Shown: positions 46,137 through 60,500, counted from the stretch's first letter. The stretch: 64,000 bases of DNA from Rallus limicola (GCA_022605955.1 JAKCOZ010000008.1:23747083-23811082), one strand, 5' to 3'. The notes: generated from the letters alone by a model not told the origin. Translations and numbers: made by a program.

Positions 46137-46246
46137 CTTGTCAAGCACCTCAGGCATCATGCCCTGTCCTAAGTGTCAGTGATCCCAACTATTTGATTGA
46201 TTCTTTCATGTCTGCAGGGAAAAATAATATTCAGACCTGTCTTTTA
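46137..46246 (+). repeat. Diverged direct repeat, copy 2
   Basis: This is the counterpart of the copy at 45123-45228, in the same orientation. Similarity fades on both sides (upstream of about 46137 and after TGTCTTTT near 46246), giving approximate limits. Confidence 0.7.
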
Positions 46247-49200
46247 GTAGTGAAAGTACTAAGTAGTGAAATTGTATCATGTTTTTGCGTTAGCTTTATT
46301 TAGGAGGGGATGGTTTAACTTTTTTCCATTGTAGGGAGAAACAAAGTGAGGTATCCTACAAACAAATGCAAATCTAAGAGGAAGCTTCAAGCCCTTGGGA
46401 AGGCTGCTTTACATCCAGCCCACTTGTGCAAACTGTGGTCATCTGTGGGTAGAGCAATCTCTAATTCAGCAGCTATGTATTGAAATAGGAGCAGTTGCAG
46501 CAGAGTTTGCAGTCACTGCTCTAATCCTTTTGGATAACCCCCATAACTAAAAAAGAGCCCCATCCTGGTGAGCATGCATGGTTGTGGGTAGCCCTTTATC
46601 TCACTAGATTTTGAAGCACCATTTCATAAATCTTTCTTCTTCCTTCCTCCCTCCTGCTCTTTCCTGAGTTCTGCTTTGTGTTCTCTCCTTCACCTGTCAA
46701 TGAAGCCCTACCAAACTTTTTAGGCCACCTGTTTCCCCTAATTCTATGCTAACTCAATTCTTCACTATTTTTTCCTTAAAAGACTGCAAGATCTGACATG
46801 GGTTCAAAATGCCAGCAGTTCAACTGCACAGTTCAAGAATTATTAGAAAAAACATTATTGAATATAGACTTAGCTACTTCAGGGAGTAGGTGTATATTCT
46901 GCATGTGTGTAAAATGCAGGGTACAAGGTTTTTTAGTGTCACAAATAGTTTAAAGGCAAAATGACCAGTAAAAAAAAATCCCAGTGTAAGCTGAGCTTCT
47001 TAGTATGCTAACTTCAGGTTTAACTTTCATTTTGAGGTTTTCTGCATTGTAGCAAGATGATGCTCATGATGTGGAAAGAATAAGGGAAATGAGGAAAACT
47101 TAAATAAAAAACAGTGGATAGTCCTGATCTATTTGGAAGATTCTCTTTTGTTTTTATCTTTATTGCATTGTGTAGTTTCATCAGTCTTTAAAAACAAATA
47201 TATTTGAGTCAGTGTCCCCACAGCCCTTTGGCCAGGCTCTGATGCTGGGTGCAGCTTCCTTGTCCCTGGGATGGAAAAGCAGCTGAAGGGGCAGTAAGGC
47301 CACAGGTAGGGTGTTGCCCCAGATTTGCAAGTGTGTGATTCCAGGCACACTTGTGCTTGTTTTTTTCTAAGGTCTGGGATTCCTGCTTGTGAAAACATCT
47401 CTGCTTGTGGCATCAAATATTTGGGTAACAACAACCTTGACAGTTTCAAAACTTTCACTGCAGCCACAAGAGCCTGTTTTCCTCAGTCTTTGCCTGGCAT
47501 TTGTGTCGGGGTTAGGAACAGAGACTAAAATGGTAGGAGAGGAAGGAGGGGAGGAAAGTGGAGGTGGCAACTGTGGGTGGGAGAAATGTGCTGTGCTTCT
47601 GGTCTGGTTGTTTTGCATGGTGCCTTTTTTTGGGTTGTGTCTGTCCTTCTGCAGAGATGGATATTGTTTTGCTGTAGCATTTGTATTCACAACCATACTG
47701 ACCTTGAAGTATCCAGACACTGCCACATTTTGTGTTGATATCTCAGGAAAAAAAAATAGATGGTGTAGGAAAAAACTTGTTCTAGCACATTCTAGGGAGT
47801 AACAGTTGCTTTCCATAACTTTAATGGCAGAAATGTTCACAATGTGTATTTGCTTGTTTGGGGTGTTTTTAATTTCTAAAGTGCTGGCCTCTTCAGAAGT
47901 AGCAGGATGTTGAGATCCGAACTGATTCCTAATCTGACTATCAGCCACCAATTTTTTTTTTTCAGGAAGTCTTTTGCCAACTATGTCATAGAGAGAAATC
48001 TGCTTTGACTTGATAAAAAATTAGCCTGAGAGTCAGGGAGTGCAGATGACAAGAAGCAGAGCCGGCTCGTCTCCAGCTCCCCTTCCTGTTTTGTTCATTA
48101 ATACTGATTTTTGGGTAATGTCTGACTCCAAAGCAACTTGAAAACATCACAGTAGTGAACAAGGCCAACAAGGCCAGGTTTGAATCTAGTCCTGTGTCCA
48201 GGGAGGGACAGATTTGTCCCTTCAAAAACCTGAGGTAAGTGCAGAATGAGGTTATGACTCTGCCTGTCTGTTTCTAATGATCTCGTGTAAAGAAAACAGA
48301 TGTTGAATACAGATTTTCTTGGAAGCATAATGTAACAGTAATTTAACAGGCTGGAATTTGGTTATAGCATGCTGACCTTTAGCAGTCCTCTCATAACTTC
48401 TTGTAACTTTCTGGTTAAAAACTTGCTTGGAAAATGCCAAACTCTTTCACCTCTAATTTTGAGCTGAATAGCTTTAATGCAAAAAGAAAATTTTCTGGTT
48501 TTTTCCTTTCTAAGTCAGGTTTTCTAAGTAGCTACAGAAAAATTAGAAGCAAATATTCACTGGGAAAATTAAACCCAATATTTAAATAGGTAAGTTCAGG
48601 AGTTTTATGAAAATATGCAGTTGGAAGTAAAAATGCAGAGGCAAAAATATATGTTGCAGACCATAAAGTGAAATAGGTACCTCAGTTTGGAAAGCTCCTG
48701 AAGGATGGTGCCAGACTTGGAGAGAAGGAGGGAATCCTGCTTTCTGTTTCTGGCCCTATTTGTCACTATCTTCTGGTGGAGCTGAGTCCTGTCCTGTGGT
48801 CCCTCATGAGATGTCTTTCATATGGATTACAGTTACTGTAAAATACTTTAATCTGGGTTTTCACACTGAATAAAGGCAGTACAATGTTACTTCCTCGGTG
48901 CACAGACTTCAATCTTAAATTCTCCTGGAAACTGAAATGCTCTTCTAAATAGGGAGGTGAGCACAGACAAGGTATTTCTTAATCCTTCTTCCTTTAAAGT
49001 CAATGGAAACCCTTTGTTTAATCTTGCTGGATAAGCTGCACTGTGCTGTTCTAAACATGCTTTTGGTGGGCACCAGAGGAGCACTTGGCCCAGGGACAGC
49101 TGAACTCTTACCAGGGCCACAACTTGTGCAGGGCTACTTACAGACTCGGTGGTGCCAACTGAGGACCGGGTAAGGGCAGTAATTCATTAGTTTGCAAATG

Positions 49201-50240
49201 GTTTTGTGATGGGTCTATAAAAGGTGCTCAGTTCTTCAAGCCCCAGTCAGTTTATCACAGAAGTACCCTGAGGTGACAGGAGGCTGAAATAGGTGATTTT
49301 TAACTTCCTGTGCTCACAGCAGTGACTTCAACCCCGATTTACACAGCACAGAAGAAAAGAATCTGAAGAATGTGCTCCATAGCTATTGAGCAAAGCCCAG
49401 CTCCTTTCAATAAAGGTAACCGAGTAACACTGCAGCACTCAGCTTCCTTGCCAGTGCGGGTGGATGGGGAAGGGCTGTCTGAATAGGTGTTCTTCCCTCC
49501 TGGAGACTGCCCTCATCGACATGGGTCTTTAGCAGTACCCTAAAAACATGGATGATACCCATTCCACTGGAAAGGGGATGTAATTTTTTCCTGTGAAGTT
49601 TGAAACATGTTGAAGCACTGACTACTGTGTTGCACTCATTCTGTGCTGCTACTGAAACTTCTGGGCCTGCAGTAGTAATAACTAATGGAGTTACACAGAA
49701 ATGCAGAGTTAGAAGCTGTGAGAGCTGTTGCAAGAGGAACTGGTGTATGTGGTGTTTCTGGAAGGGGAGTCTGAACTAGTGGGGTCACTGCTGTGCTGAT
49801 GTAGCTGTCTCACACTGATGTGAACTTGAGATACCTTCTGAGAGCATAACTAGCTCCTCAAACCCAGTCTATCAAGCACCTGGTCATGCTATAGGAAAGT
49901 AGCACCAAAGCACTTGCTCTTTTGGGGAAATAAGCATTCTGCAGGGCTTCCTCTTTATCATGATTTCAGCTGTGAAAGCTTTAGGGGTGTGAGGCTTGGT
50001 AGCATGTGAAGGCAAGAATTGCTGTTCTGTATGGCAGCAAAGCCCCAGGGTCCTCTCTATACCTGTGACCAGTACCAAAGGCTTGTGGAAATGTGTGGCA
50101 CAGGATGCACACAGTGTCCCCTATGTCCCCCTCTTCCTGCTCTGTCCCAGCATCTGCCAGGATCAAACACTACCTGAGTACCAGGCTACATTCTTGTGCT
50201 TCTGTGCATCTGCTTGGCTGATGTTTACTCTGAGCACAGA
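46247..50240. other. Non-coding DNA, nothing firmly recognised
   Basis: The longest frame is 194 codons on the minus strand (47367-47951) with no motif, and with a competing open frame of 137 codons on the plus strand. No RNA genes are seen. Confidence 0.5.
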
Positions 50241-50242
50241 GA

Positions 50243-50425
50243 CGGGATAAGAGGCGATGGGCACAAGTTACTTGATGGGAAACTGGATGTCAGAAAAATA
50301 TTCTTTGTCATAGAACAGCCAGACTTTGGAATGGGTTGCCCAGAGAAGTGATAAACTATCTCACAGGACATTATCAAGCCTCATCTTCAGAGTAACCTAA
50401 TTGGAGGTCCTGTTTCCCTAGGCAT
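50243..50425 (+). mobile_element. CR1 LINE fragment, diverged
   Basis: The order of phrases matches the sense strand of a CR1 3' region: GGGATAAGAGGCGATGGGCA, then an ATTCTTTGTC-type block, then GGAATGGGTTGCCCAGAGAA and a degenerate CTCATCTTCAGAGTAACC segment. It is truncated at both ends and highly diverged, suggesting an old insertion. Confidence 0.65.
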
Positions 50426-50430
50426 TTCTA

Positions 50431-53400
50431 CAGTCCTCACTCACTAGCCTCTGTTAAGCTGCAGTACTACTGAAATAAATTTCAACCTGGCTTTTTTCAG
50501 ATGGAAATAACTGACTTCCAGACTTTCCCCCAGCTAGTAAACTGGAAAAAAAACTAACCCAGCAAACCCCCTCAATTTTTTCAATTCAAAACAAATGGCC
50601 CTTCTGGATTTCAGTCATTATTTTTCAGCTAATGCTGCACAGATGATGAAGTTGGTACATCTCTCCTTGCTTTTATCTAGATCTTTGGTTTTGGGGTTGT
50701 ACCTTACCTTCATGGTTTTGAAACAGAAGCCAAAGGTACCAAAACCTACTCCAGCCTTAGGCATACAGTGTGACATGAACAAATTACTTCTCCCCTGGGA
50801 ATGCTGGAGGCTGCCTGTGGTAGAGAATGGCCTGTACTAACATAGGAGTTTATATTTACTTATGGACTTTTAAGCACTTTGTTTTATATTTTAAGGTGTG
50901 TGTGGGGGGGAATAAATAAAAGAACATATGAAAAGTAAACACTCCAGATGCTGAAATCAGACTGACCTGTTGCTGGAAATACTTAGCAGGGATGGGAATG
51001 CTGTATGGTGCGTATGGGGTAAACTTGTGTTGGCAACTTGGGCAACCTTGTGTGGACTTGGCAATGTGCAAGTGTGGTAAGCTAAAAAATGGGAGAAAAT
51101 GCATCCTGTGTAAAGTGGAATTTCTAGTGTCATAATATGATTCATTGAAAAGATTAATTTTAGTGGTACTGGGAACATTAGGCTGATGTGAGAAATTTAA
51201 GGTGTAGAGTAACAGTGTCCAAGATACACTAAGTAAATTAGCTTAAATCAGAGATTTTGTACCAAACAGCCATGTGTGCTGCACCTATAGCTCTTCTTTT
51301 ACAGAGCTACTGTTACTTTGGTCACAGTCTGAGCTTAGAGAGATTTTTACTTCTCAGAAAGGAAATCTGGCTTCATAGAGAAATTAGCTTGAGTTAAGCA
51401 GTTTACATTGTAATCAGGCCTTGGACCGAGTTGTTCCTCTTGAAACCTGTGAAACTGCTCTAAGCTGTTACTTTAGGCAGAGGAATCTAAAGAAAACCGT
51501 GTACATTGGTTTACTTATCTCTGCACATTCCCCCTCTCATGCAGGGATCCAAGTCCCTTTGAATTATTTGAACTGCATAGTGTTGGCTTACACCCAAGAT
51601 CTGCTCTGGAGTAGACTAACCAGACCTCTGTATGGGCTGGGAGCAGGTTTTTCTGCTCTGCTTCCAAGTGTGGACATGTAGGATAATGCACATCAGAAAC
51701 TGGGGCCTGAATGAAATACAGCTGTGAGCCTGTCTGCACCAGGTTTTGCATGAATTGTGGGGGGACAGCCAGCACAAAGTCTGTGTAAGACCATCCCTTG
51801 TCTGGGGGTGCCTATGTGCAAAAGGTTAGGTGGCAAGCAGTGGTTGTACCAGAATGTATCAGAAATCTAAATTACCTTTCTGAACGCAGCACTTGGGAGC
51901 GTTAGCTCTTCCCACACCTGTAGCACTGACATGACAGGGACCGGGAAGTTGCCTCCATCAATGGCTACAGCTTTACCTTAAATAAACTTAACTGAGAACT
52001 CTGGTGTCGCAACACCAAAGCAGAGATCTTCATCTGGATCTCTCCCACTAATGTCCTTTGCAGCCGTGTAAGCTGTGAATCACAGTGGAGAACTACAGAG
52101 TTAACAGAGGGGAGACCTCTTCCAAACAGAGCTGCCTGCCCACGGCACAGAACCGGATCCTGTGCTGCGGCCTGTCTGCTATGGCTGGTCCTCAGTCCCT
52201 GCAAGTGAGCAGAGTGTTGTGACTCGTGGAGGGAGGCAAAGGTCTGAAAATGCCACCAAGTATGTGGTGTCCGTTTCAAAGGTGTCAGGGCTTTCTGTTA
52301 AGAGTTGGGCCATGCCAGAACCTGGACTGTGTTTGTTCTTCTCTCAAGTTAAAGGAATGCCAGAATAATTTTTTGATTGTACAAATCAGGAATGGCAAAA
52401 AGGGCTGAGAAGATGAGCAGTTTCTTCATTTAAATACTTGAGAAGGAAAAACAATTTTTACTTGAGGGCCTGAGGTCCCCTCCTTGAAAACTCTCTCTAC
52501 TCTTTCCCATGTGTCTTAAACCTAGAGTAAAAGTGCCATATCCAAGGGATTGTAAGTCTGAGATTAATCTAGAAAGCAAACAGAAGGTGTGATAGAGGAG
52601 ACATCCTGGAAAAGCATGGGTAAATTGATAGCTTGGTAGGCTATAGGGAATGAATCTTCTACATTTCTGTAGTGGGGCATGATGGAATTTTGAGGTGAAG
52701 AAATGCTACAGTAAGCAAATGGAGGTGATTACAGCCTTTATCCTTGTACTTTAGCTGTAGTGCTGAAAGGTTAGAGATAGCTAAACCTTCAAGTAGTTTG
52801 CAAGTGAAGTTAAGACGTAGCTCAGATGTTAAGGTTTAAAGGGACATTCAAAAGAAGAGATCTGCATTGCATACCCAGCAGAGGGACTGCTTCTGCAATT
52901 TGTTACTATAAAGGGAGAATACCAAACCCTTCCTAGCAAGCAGTTACCAGACATTCCTTGAACTGATATCCAGACTTCTATGGGTTATTGAGGCAAGGGA
53001 AACTGTAGTTTGGACAGAAGGAAGATCTGAATAAAGCTACTGAAATACCAGCACAGAATTACCAGTGGTTTGGATGAAAAGATAGGAATGAGGAATGATG
53101 TTAACCTATAGGTCATCATATAGGAATGAGTATAGGCATGATGACCAGCCTTGGCATGTCAAAGTAAAGGTTTCAGTGAGGAAAACTAAGGGAGATGGAA
53201 GGCAAGGGAAAATATTTGTGGTATGTATCAGAGCTGGAAGAGATAATGGCTGATGAGTGAAGAGGAACAAGGGTGGAATCTGAATGTGGTGCTTTTGCCT
53301 AAGACCAATAGACGCTTTGTTTAAAGAAATTGCAGAGGATGCAAGATGAAAGGTGGTTTGGAAAAAGGTTCAGAGTATAAGTGAACAACAGAAAGTCCCC

Positions 53401-53990
53401 TCAGGAATGGGTAGCTACTGGAGTTAGTCTATTTTATGAGCTTAAAGATAAATGAAGGTGATAGTATTGACTGGAGACCAACACACATCTGTGGGAATGT
53501 GGGCAAAATGGCATCACAATAGATGGGGTGCATGATTTGTGCTGGTGGAAGGTTGAAGAGAGGAACAAGACTGTATAGCTAGACCTTCAAGAAGCCGAGG
53601 AAGAAAATCTGCATGACAGAATGACAGCAGTAGGTACAGGAGGCTGCAAGTCATTAAAAGAGCAAGTGCTAGGAGATAACAGACTTGCACAGTTTTTTAT
53701 TTAAACACAACAGATTTACCTTTGAAGCGTATTCCACCTGACATGGTAAAGCTTGAGTGCCTTCATTCTCTGTACAGTGAAGACTTCCAGTAAGACCCAA
53801 GATAGGTTTAACCCAGCAGTGATCGGGCTGCCCTTTCATCTGGACCAGGTTTGGTGTATGAGGGAAAGTTCTTTAGTGAAAGCTAGTGCATGGGATTCTG
53901 TCAAGGCAAATAATTAGATTTCAAAATTGTGTCTATACGTTGGAGACAATGTGAGAAGGCATTTGGCTTCCCACAAATTGTGAACATTCC
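50431..53990. other. Non-coding DNA, nothing firmly recognised
   Basis: The stretch from about 52690 to 53650 is purine-rich on the plus strand and almost free of CpG, but it has no clear repeat unit. Frames are 104 codons or fewer. Confidence 0.5.
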
Positions 53991-54536
53991 TGGGTTGGCT
54001 TTGGCTGGTATCAAGTTAATTTCCTTCACAGTAGCTAGTAGGGGCTGTGTTTTGGATTTGTGTTGAAGGCAGTATTAATACAGGGATGTTTTAGATGCTG
54101 TTGAGCAGTGCTTATACAGAGCCAACAGTAAGTAGGCTGGGGGTGCGCAAAGAGTTGGGAGGGGACACAGCCAGAACAGTTGCCCACAACTGACCAGAGG
54201 GATATTCTGTGCCATGTCATCACAACCAGTTTATAAAGCTAAGGTAAGAAGGAAGAGGAGGATGTTCAGAGTGATGATGCTTGTCTTCCCAAGTCACTAT
54301 TAGGTGTGATGGAGCTGTGCTCTCCTGGAGATGGCTGAACACCTGCCTGCCATGGGAAGTGGGGAATTAATGTCTTGGTTTGCTTTGCTCGTGTGTAGCT
54401 TTTGCATTACCTATTCAACTGCCTTTGTTTCAACCAGAGTGTTCTCACTTTCACTTTCCCGATTCTCTCCCCATTGTGCTGGGGAAGTGAGCACATGGCT
54501 GTGTGGGGCTCGGTTGCTGTCTGGGGCTAAACCACA
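53991..54536 (+). mobile_element. Solo LTR of an avian ERVL-like endogenous retrovirus
   Basis: About 545 bp matches my knowledge of a common songbird/neoavian LTR. It starts near TGGCTTTGGCTGG, followed by TTTCCTTCACAGTAGCTAGT and AGTTGGGAGGGGACACAGCC. A TATAAAG promoter lies at 54232-54238. GGAGATGGCTGAACACCTGC and TCTTGGTTTGCTTTGCTCG follow, and a decayed poly(A)-signal region is at CCTATTCAACTG. The terminal phrase GGGGCTAAACCACA ends near 54536. There is no gag, pol or env sequence beside it, so it is a solo LTR left by recombination. No clean target-site duplication is visible, which fits an old insertion. It is a sequence remnant with no coding capacity. Confidence 0.85.
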
Positions 54537-57500
54537 GCTGCCTGGGAGGTTGCATGAAATCAAGTCCTGGGCTTCTGGACAGTCAGAACTCCCTCCCAAT
54601 GCTATGGGAAGAATGGCCTTTGAAAGGGGAATGTGGCAGAGGCTTAGATGGTGCAGCACAGTTAATTAAGCATGGACTGGGCAAATTCCATTACTGAGAC
54701 AATAACAAAAGTGAAAGGATAAAAATGTCTGATCTTAGAGTAAGAATACATTAATAAACCCACCTATATTAACAGATCTGGGGGGGAGGGGGAAAGAACA
54801 GGGGAGTGCTTTAGGTTAGTATTCTTTCCTCTCACGCCTGCTCATGTCTCCTGCTGCTTTGAGCACTGGAATTATTACTATGTTCTTGAAGCTTGAAAGC
54901 AAATGGGAAATGAACGGTCCCAGCCCTAACCTTACTTCCCGTGCTACAATGCAAAGGCAGCCTCAAGGGACCTCTAAGGTCAGAAAGACAGACATTCCCT
55001 GTCCTTCTATTTAGAGGTTTTGACTTTGCTCACTTGCTCAGCCTCACTACTGGCAGCTAGCACTGCATGTATTTTATGGCCTTATCTCCAGCCTTACCCA
55101 CTTACCTCCATATCTCCTGTCCCCATCCTGTGCACTGAGGTGTGTACTTAAAGGCAACTTAGCCATTGTTAAATTAAAGAATAAGAAAGTCTTGCCTAGA
55201 GTAAAGCATTAGTGTTTCTGCTGGAGTGCTCAGCTGCAGGAGAAAGTGCTGAATGGCATCCTTGTTCCCTGTCTCTCCCAAGTTGCATGAAACCCCTCAT
55301 TGCCCCCACTTGTACTGGTGACCCAATGCCAGCCCAAGACCTGGCTCAGGATTTTGTGTTTCTCTGTCCCCATGTCTGGCTGCACAGCCTGTATCAGTGA
55401 CTGCAGGTGGAAGGTGTGATGCAGTTGCTATAGTCCCTGTCCTGATGGAACTTGTCCCCTTGGGAGAGCACAAAGGGACAACCTGGCTATAGCAGAAAAG
55501 ACAAGAAGATTTAAGGAGCCAGACTGAGATGCATGTTGACAGTCATGGAGTTTTTAAGTAAATGGGTCTCTTTAGTTATGTTACTGCTGGAAAGGAAAAT
55601 GCAACAGGAAGGTGTCTTTGATCCTGTACAGCAGCCCCTCAAAACAGTGTACAAGTGATGTGTTTAATCCTAGTAGTGTCAATTGATGGGTGAGGTGGGA
55701 AGATGTTATTGCTGTATGCTTTAGCACTGGACACTAGATTTAGGCCAGACTCCTTCAAAGCTGATGGAAAAGTGATTCTTAGTTTAATTGAATAAGCTCT
55801 TTGTTTCCCTCACCGGCTCTATTTTGTGCTCTGTTTAAGCAAAAGAGGCCTTCAGCATGTATTGTGTTCACAGATCGCACACTTAGTCCTGTCTCTTGAG
55901 TTCACCCTTTCCAGCTGATTGTAACTAAATGAAACACTAAAATTAGAGGAGGGAGCTACCCCTAACTTTTCTCTGGGACTCTTAGCTGCTGCAAATGCAT
56001 GTTACTCTGTTTTAGTCAGAAAATTCTATACTGCTACCAAATTGATTTCTTATAAAACTTAGTCCTTAAGTCCTCTGAAGCAACTTGTGCAGAACTTAAT
56101 AACCAGATTTTAAAGGTTGCAATGATGTCATTGAATTATTATTTGTAGTTTGGATAATTATCTGAAATGTCATCTGTCTGGAATGAATAAATAGCATTAG
56201 TAATTTGATAAAGGTTGTATGGCCTCTTTTGAAATGGTAATTCTTTACTGTTTCTTTTAAAGTATCTCTGGTAACAGTCAAACAAATATACAATTTATGA
56301 GGCCCCTTAAAGCTATATTAATCTGCTGTTCAGCTTCAGGTTTTAGTTAGTCTGGTAACACTATAAAAATATACCTATTTGGCAAACTGTCAACTTTCTT
56401 CTGAGTTAAGGCTCATAAAGATATTTTCTGTTTATGAAGATTAAACAATAATAGTTTGTTTTCAATTTAGTAGCATAAAACAATGATGTGACACACAATC
56501 TGGTACATTCTGCTAAGAAATATAGGCCCAATTAGTTTTCTATTTTTTCCAACTCCTTGTCCAGTTCTAGATTTACAGCGTTTGACAACTTCAGGTTTAT
56601 TTTTATGAAATCATTTTTAACTCTGAAGGCTGGAACAATCTAGTGTACACTCTATTGCTCCAGTGACACCTTTTCAAAGATGAAGCAAGACCAAGTGATC
56701 TGTTGAATTATATATTTGTTTCTTTTTAAAGAAACAGCCATTAGATGTTTGCCTGAATTTGAGTTATTGAACATTTCTCAGTTGTTACATTTCTGGACTG
56801 AACAAATAGTTCTGCACTGTGACTCTTCAGCTGAACATTGTTTTCTTGTAACAACTGATGTTTTAAGCAAGTAGAGCCTCAATATGATGTTAACCAGAAT
56901 ATTATCTGTTTGGGTTACGGGTTTTTCTTACATAATACTCTTCACTGTTACTTCCAGAGTTCGGCAGCTGTTAAACAAATATTGTCCCAGAGTGTCTGCA
57001 GATTTTCAGTGTTTAATTTCCCCTGTGCTATTGTTTGTCATTCAACATAATATAAGTGTGCTAGGTTGATCAATAGGATGAGAAAGAAGCCTCATTAAAT
57101 GGTGTCGTGGAAAAAGCTCCATATTTTTAATGCTTTCTCTTGCTCCAAAAGAGGCAATGTAGGAAGCATTAGCTACTTTTAAGGTACAAATTACTATTTT
57201 TACTTGATAGCATACTAAAAATATCAGGTGGTTCATGGATAGGACAGCATGGTAATAGTGTCTGTGCTGCTCTGAGTAGCCCAGAATAAACTCTGGGTGA
57301 TGGGATTTTTCCTAGTGGAAATTTGGAGTTCCTGTGCCCAGTGTATGACTTTTTCTTAATACTGTTTACTTATTTTGTTTCCTAGTTAAGTAATGGCATG
57401 TGTATGTATCCTATCCACTTTGTCTCAAACAAATAGTGATGTCTTTGTGCAGTGAGAGCTTAAAAATGGCATTAGGGTACGAAAGTTGTAGCAGCCACAA

Positions 57501-60500
57501 ATCTACACAGACAATCCATTAGTGAGACTGAGGAGAGTAATCCTCCTCATTGCTAGAAACTGCTGACAATTCCTTTTAGTTGAAGTGTGTTCACAAGCAA
57601 CTTTTGAACCTCAACTAAAAGGCAAAACTCCTGCTGCCCTTGGGATATGAACCTTAAACACATAAAAGAAGAGAGCTGCCTGTGAACCATAAGGCAGGTG
57701 CCTGGCAGGGAGTGTTAGTGCTTCACTAGTGTGTGTGTGTGTGCTGCAGGGGAAGCACAAGGAGTGGAAATATAGAGTAATGCTCCCAATCTGTAGAAAA
57801 GGGAAACAGAAAAAAAGCTGCTTAAGATTAAATGCAATGCTCTGGACAGAAAGAGAGTTGAACACAAGATGATCAAATGGTGTCCCTAAACCTACTGCTG
57901 CATATGACTTCTATTGAACACATAAGCAAACAGGTGTATTTTAACAGAAGTTCTAACATGAGCTCTGCCTTGGATTAATTGGGGGAAAAAAACTAACTAT
58001 TTTCTTCTTTCTTTTTCATAACTCCACAGGGAGTAGTGGTATGGAAGAGAAAGGAAATAAAACTATTGAATTAAGGATTTTTTTGAAAGGGTATAAATAA
58101 AACATGGAGGCAATTAATTAAATTGGTTTCCAAATGAACAATTTCATTTCTTGTTTGTGTAATTTCATTATTGGCAGTTTGAAAGGGCTTGAATATTTTT
58201 TCCTCTAGTGTTTTAACAGCAGATGTGGACTAGACTGTGTGTTAATTGAGAGAAATTGGTTTTCCAGTTGCCAAGAGACAGACAGATTTCTTGGAGAATG
58301 TGGTGTTGTACTTACAGCCTCCATGTCCCCTTGCTCTCCTGAGGGGTTTAGGAAGTGAATGTCCTGGTAACTGAGTTCCCCCTGACAGCGGTGGCACAAG
58401 CTCAGCTCCACTAATGGATGGAGAGTACCGGTAGGCAAGAGCTGGCGTTCAAACATGTTGAACACTGAGAAGCTTTTTTGTTCTGCCAATGACTTTATAC
58501 CTTCAGGAAAGGGAATTAGACTTTCGCGATGAAAAGAAGATATATTTAAGTGAAGATTGCTGTTAAAAAAGAGCTTAATAGACTAGTAACAAACCCATTC
58601 TAAGCTGGCTGCCAGCTACTGTGAACAATTATTTGCTCACATTGAGTACTGTGGTTGCACTTTGTAAGTTTGCTCCCTGATGCCAGTGATCCTGCTGTAT
58701 TGTTCCTGTCCTATTATTGACATCAGAAAGTGGGCCAGGAAATCCTGAATCCTTAACTCATAAGGCTAATGAGCCAAGAATTATGATTAGCTTTGAGTTA
58801 AGAAAGTTTAATGGAATGGGTGATGGATGTTTGATAACCTTTTCTGATGTGGTGTGCTTTTTGTGTTCTTTTCTCCAATTATAATTATTCTACTTTATAA
58901 CTGAGGTTTTTGTTTCTTAAATTACAGTCATTGTTTTTGTCAGTCATTCATGCTGCCTTGTATTCCCAGCTGCTTGTTTCCATCCCAGTCTTCCCATCTT
59001 CCCATTTCCAGTGTGCCAGCTTGCTGTTTATAGTATTTCTGCTCTGTCAGTCTGTTCCACGTTCTTCCCTAACATAGACCTGAGGGACCAACAGAGAAAG
59101 TATCATCTTGAGGTGCCTATTTTTCAGCTTACTGGGAATCCTCTGCTTCCCCAACAGTCCTGGTGTCAAGGGATATGACATAATTGCTTCTGTGTGCTGA
59201 GCAAGCATCCTTTTCCTTTGTCTTCTTCCTCAGCCTAGGCCTGCCAGATGCTGGGGGTTGCCCCCTTGCTTGGGTACAGCAGGACAGGCCCTGCCAGCCA
59301 TGATCATGCTACCACTTTTGGGGTGCAACTGGTGTCCAGTACTGCTGCCCCGCAGGCTGCATGCCTGGAGAGTGGGAGAGACTGGCCTGGCCTTGCCAAT
59401 GGCTTTGTGGCACATCTCTGAGCTCTGTTCCTACTTGGATTTCAGCATTGATGGCTAGAGAAGCTTCCATTGGAAGTCCTTAGCTTGAAAAGGCTTACAA
59501 TCTGCTTTAGAGATCTGTTCATGTTGGCCTAGTGGAAAACATGCCAACCTCTGCATCTCCGTGTCCCTTCATGCCTTTTGGAGAGGCTACGCTTCCTGAC
59601 TGACTGATATCTGTCTGTGTATTCAGTCACCTGTAGCAATTACCCTTAGAACCAGATCACTTTCAGCAAACTTCATCCTGAATGATCTGGAGAATCAACA
59701 CAATGGAATTTGCATTGGAGAATGTCAGGCCAGATTGGCAAAGGGTCTAGAGGGCTAGAATGCAAATTAAAGGAGAATGTATCCCCTACATCTAAGACCA
59801 GCTTTCAAGAGCTCTTCTTGACCCCTTGCACACCTGGACATCCATGGGTATCCATGCTTTTTCCAGACAAGGAATGTAGGCTCCTGGGGTTGTACTCAGC
59901 CTGGTCAGAGCCACTGCAATTGTGGATAAACATCTCTACCTTATCCCCCTGTGAAGCCACCTGGGAGGACTCCCGCAGAACCTGCCTGTTGGGCTGATTT
60001 GCAGTGTCATGTGAGCATGAGTAAGATGCAGTGATTAAAAGGAGGTCAGCAAAAAGCATGGAACTTGCAGCCCTACTGTCATTGAAAATTAGAATGGGTT
60101 GCAGGGGGGAGTGTAGTTATAGAATAGCTTGAGGGCCCTTGCTGAGAGGTGGGAAATGAGTTGATCACCCTTTGCAGCTAAAAGGAATTCAAGGTCACAT
60201 TTTCCCTGGACAAGAAATGTTAAACTCTGTAGCTCCTGTGCTGAGGGATCCCTTTCACCCACCAGTGTGAACCAACAAGGTATGTGTGGGGTCAGGAGAA
60301 CCCAGTGCTATGGTCTCACCATAAGGGACTTTTCCTCCAGGGGGCACATGAAGATCTTGTTTCTGGCTGCTCAGGCAGAAGATGCTTCTATTTTTGGGTA
60401 AATGCTGGGGAGGTGTTGGTCCTCCCCAGTGTTTGCACAGGGTAGACCCAGAGTCCCTTTCTTGTGGCCTGTGCTCCTGTTGTGGTATCATGTGTAAGTT

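Noticed and set aside
47367..47951. 194-codon minus-strand open frame with a 137-codon plus frame opposite
   Set aside because: The long form has no ATG at its left edge (the first codon is TTG), no motif is recognised, and both strands are open, suggesting chance.
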